NCBI GenBank assembly: GCA_015493625.1
Contig: WGCT01000370.1
Coordinates: forward strand, 1-8,322
Origin: Draconibacterium sp.
GTDB taxonomy: Bacteria > Bacteroidota > Bacteroidia > Bacteroidales > Prolixibacteraceae
Direction: 5' to 3'
Length of the DNA stretch: 8,322 bases
In this document: positions 6,416-8,322 of the stretch, one piece after another
Layout: every line of letters begins with the position of its first letter
Position numbering within the stretch: the first letter of the stretch is position 1
Made by a program: the position numbers and the translations under genes
Notes under the pieces: generated by a model
What the model was told of the DNA's origin: nothing
The model's database searches: none
What the model saw: only the letters and a program-made list of their open reading frames with translations

Positions 6416-8322
6416 TTAAAATTGCTGACCAATAACAAAGTGAAACTGGCTGCCGTTTGCACCCGGATTTCCGGGAACCTCATCGAATCCATATCCCCAG
6501 TCAATTCCCATCAATCCAAACATTGGTAAGAAGATACGAACGCCAACTCCTGCCGAGCGATGCAATTTAAACGGCACATAATTGTGAAAGCTCAGTCCGG
6601 CATTACCTGCTTCAAGAAAAGCCAGTCCGTAAATGGTTGCACTCGGCTTTAACGTTATCGGGTAACGCATCTCCATTGTAAATTTCGAATAGATGTTCGA
6701 GCCGTTATTCGGGCTCAGACTATAATCTTTATATCCGCGCAATGCAACATAATCGGTTCCGTAAATGTTGTACCCCGACATTCCCGAGCCTCCAACAATA
6801 AAACCTTCGAACGGCGACTTTCGGTGTTTATCGTAATAACCCAAAAAGCCAAATTCGAATGCAGTACGCAGTACCAAAGTATGGTCAACACTTTTCGATA
6901 CCGGAGTAAAAAGTTGTCCTTTAAACAACCATTTATGGTATTCAATCCATTTATATCGTTCTTCGTTGGTTACATTGGGGTCTCCATAATCGGTATCGGT
7001 AAACCACGAATAGGGTGGAGTAAGTTTTAACGATAGAGAGATGTTTGACCCTCTCCGCGAGTATAGCGGATTATCAACCGAGCTACGTCCTAAAACTGTT
7101 TTAAAACTTAAATTATTAAATGTTCCGTTTACCTGTCCGTTTTCGTCGGCAAGGAAATAGAAATAGCTTCCCATGTTCCTCAAGTTATAATGTTCTAGCG
7201 ACAGTTCGTGATAGAGAGTAAAATAATCGTCGGGGTACGAAAGGCGATACCCATAACCTAACGACAACGCTGTTGTTTCCCAAATTTGGTCGGTAGCATT
7301 GTTTGTATGTTCCGATTGATAATTGTACTGATATTGGGGATATCCGCCATATCCGTATGAATTGTATCCATAACCTCCATATCCGTATGGCGAGCTGCCG
7401 TAATATCCCGACCCTCCACCGTATCCGTAGGGAGAACTTCCGTAACCTCCGTATCCGTATGGATTATATGATTGATAGTATTTATTTGCACTGTAGTTTA
7501 TGCGCGAATGCGAAATAGAGACCGAGAATGAATTTGGTTTTTTACCTCCAAGCCAGGGCTCAATAAACGACATGCTTATTGTACGATAGTACCTTCCACT
7601 GGTTTGATAGCGCAGGCTAAGCGTTTGTCCATCGCCTGTGGGCAAAGGTCGCCACGCTTCTTTATTAAAAATATTCCGAACCGAGAAGTTTGCAAATTTC
7701 AAGCCTATGGAACCAACAAACATACCGGCTCCCCAACCTCCCGACAATTCAATCTGGTCGTTTGCTTTTTCAACAAGTTGGTACTCTATATCAACAGTAC
7801 CATCTTCGGGGTTTGGTTGTACATCGGGGTTAATTGCTTCGGGGTCGAAATGCCCCAGTTGTGCCAATTGCCGGTACGACCTCATTAAAAGTGTTTTACT
7901 AAACAAATCGCCTGGATAAGTATACAACTCGCGCCGCGCAACATGTTCGTGGGTTTTTGTATTTCCGGTAATTCGCACTTCGTTAATGGTTGCCTGTTTT
8001 CCTTCGAAAATACGCATCTCGTAATCAATCGAATCTTTATTAATATTCACTTCAACCGGCTCGAGATTAAAAAACAGGTATCCTTTGTCGAGGTATAAAT
8101 TGTTCAGTCCTTCGTCGTTATCGAAAAGACGTTTATCTAAAATTTTCTGATTAAAAACATCGCCCTTTTTAATACCAAGTGCTGCATTTAAATATTCCGA
8201 AGGGTAAATTGTATTTCCAACCCAGCGAATATTTCCAAAGTAATATTTTTTCCCCTCATCAATATCGATACTAATATCGACTTTCGGTTTTTTCTTTCTT
8301 CCAACAAGAACCTGATAAACAC
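6416..8322 (-). CDS. bamA: Outer-membrane protein assembly factor BamA (Omp85), N-terminus off the window
   Basis: Central subunit of the BAM machine, which folds and inserts beta-barrel proteins into the outer membrane. The frame is open to the right edge; a GTG at 8050 is an internal Val codon, not a start. About 634 residues are visible. Residues about 13-106 match the fourth POTRA domain (Y-F-G-N-I-R-W-V-G-N, then K-K-G-D-V-F-N) and about 107-187 the fifth (I-N-E-V-R-I-T-G-N, then L-A-Q-L-G-H-F). The barrel follows, starting I-E-L-S-G-G-W-G-A-G and including I-E-P-W-L-G-G. The Omp85 loop-6 motif is L-R-G-Y (about 527-530), a variant of VRGF/Y. The protein ends in Phe, as expected for an OMP beta-signal. 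Unusual is a Gly/Tyr-rich repeat at about 281-335, which aligns with extracellular loop 3. The signal peptide and first POTRAs are not visible. The two ompH genes follow downstream. Confidence 0.95.
   Translation of the reverse strand, partial: VYQVLVGRKKKPKVDISIDIDEGKKYYFGNIRWVGNTIYPSEYLNAALGIKKGDVFNQKILDKRLFDNDEGLNNLYLDKGYLFFNLEPVEVNINKDSIDYEMRIFEGKQATINEVRITGNTKTHEHVARRELYTYPGDLFSKTLLMRSYRQLAQLGHFDPEAINPDVQPNPEDGTVDIEYQLVEKANDQIELSGGWGAGMFVGSIGLKFANFSVRNIFNKEAWRPLPTGDGQTLSLRYQTSGRYYRTISMSFIEPWLGGKKPNSFSVSISHSRINYSANKYYQSYNPYGYGGYGSSPYGYGGGSGYYGSSPYGYGGYGYNSYGYGGYPQYQYNYQSEHTNNATDQIWETTALSLGYGYRLSYPDDYFTLYHELSLEHYNLRNMGSYFYFLADENGQVNGTFNNLSFKTVLGRSSVDNPLYSRRGSNISLSLKLTPPYSWFTDTDYGDPNVTNEERYKWIEYHKWLFKGQLFTPVSKSVDHTLVLRTAFEFGFLGYYDKHRKSPFEGFIVGGSGMSGYNIYGTDYVALRGYKDYSLSPNNGSNIYSKFTMEMRYPITLKPSATIYGLAFLEAGNAGLSFHNYVPFKLHRSAGVGVRIFLPMFGLMGIDWGYGFDEVPGNPGANGSQFHFVIGQQF
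7344..7462 (-). repeat. In-phase DNA repeat encoding the Gly/Tyr-rich BamA loop
   Basis: Four copies of a 17-bp unit, + strand form CCNCCRTATCCGTAKGR, begin at 7344, 7374, 7416 and 7446. The offsets are 30, 42 and 30 bp, all multiples of three. Each encodes P/S-Y-G-Y-G-G on the - strand. The copies ending at 7390 and 7462 match over 23 bp with two differences. Slippage or unequal recombination would change loop length without breaking the frame. Confidence 0.9.

Noticed and set aside
7344..7462. CRISPR-like short repeats
   Set aside because: Units are 17 bp with uneven 13-25 bp gaps, in codon phase within bamA; they encode a protein repeat.
7604..7919. Overlapping + strand frames of 93-94 residues opposite bamA
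   Set aside because: Antisense to conserved POTRA/barrel coding sequence; no motif.
8048..8050. GTG as start of bamA
   Set aside because: The frame continues without a stop to 8322 and encodes a recognisable POTRA domain, so this is an internal valine.

Overview
The window looks like a chromosomal stretch from a Bacteroidota bacterium, most likely class Bacteroidia. This is inferred from four things: the gene set (bamA followed by two tandem ompH/skp genes, with a eukaryote-like GT3 glycogen synthase and murI nearby), AT-rich DNA, weak or absent Shine-Dalgarno sequences, and at least two TAnnTTTG boxes of the Bacteroidota type. I cannot fix the genus. The order Marinilabiliales is a guess from general style only.

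Layout. Positions 1-1983 (+ strand) carry a two-gene unit: a sugar-phosphate nucleotidyltransferase whose first few codons lie off the left edge, and 8 bp later a NahK/APH-type sugar kinase. Together they suggest a salvage route, sugar -> sugar-1-phosphate -> NDP-sugar, probably for an N-acetylhexosamine. A strong hairpin at 2003-2040 ends this unit and can also serve the convergent genes. From 2140 to the right edge everything is on the - strand. In transcription order: bamA (N-terminus off the right edge), two ompH/skp periplasmic chaperone genes, an intrinsic terminator (5148-5181), a roughly 244-bp non-coding mobile element of MITE type with perfect 14-bp terminal inverted repeats, glycogen synthase, and murI 11 bp after it.

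How the genes work together. bamA and the two ompH genes form the outer-membrane-protein assembly module: the Skp-like proteins carry unfolded OMPs through the periplasm and BamA folds them into the membrane. murI supplies D-glutamate for peptidoglycan. Glycogen synthase makes storage polymer. The kinase and nucleotidyltransferase may feed amino sugars into envelope precursors, so much of the window concerns the cell envelope.

Most notable points: (1) the MITE-like element lies between the ompH terminator and glycogen synthase, so the promoter of glycogen synthase and murI must be in or next to it; (2) BamA has a long Gly/Tyr-rich repeat in what aligns with extracellular loop 3, encoded by in-phase DNA repeats; (3) the bacterial glycogen synthase keeps most of the arginine cluster that senses glucose-6-phosphate in eukaryotic enzymes. 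I see no RNA genes, CRISPR array, prophage or intact transposase, and no wholly new multi-gene system.
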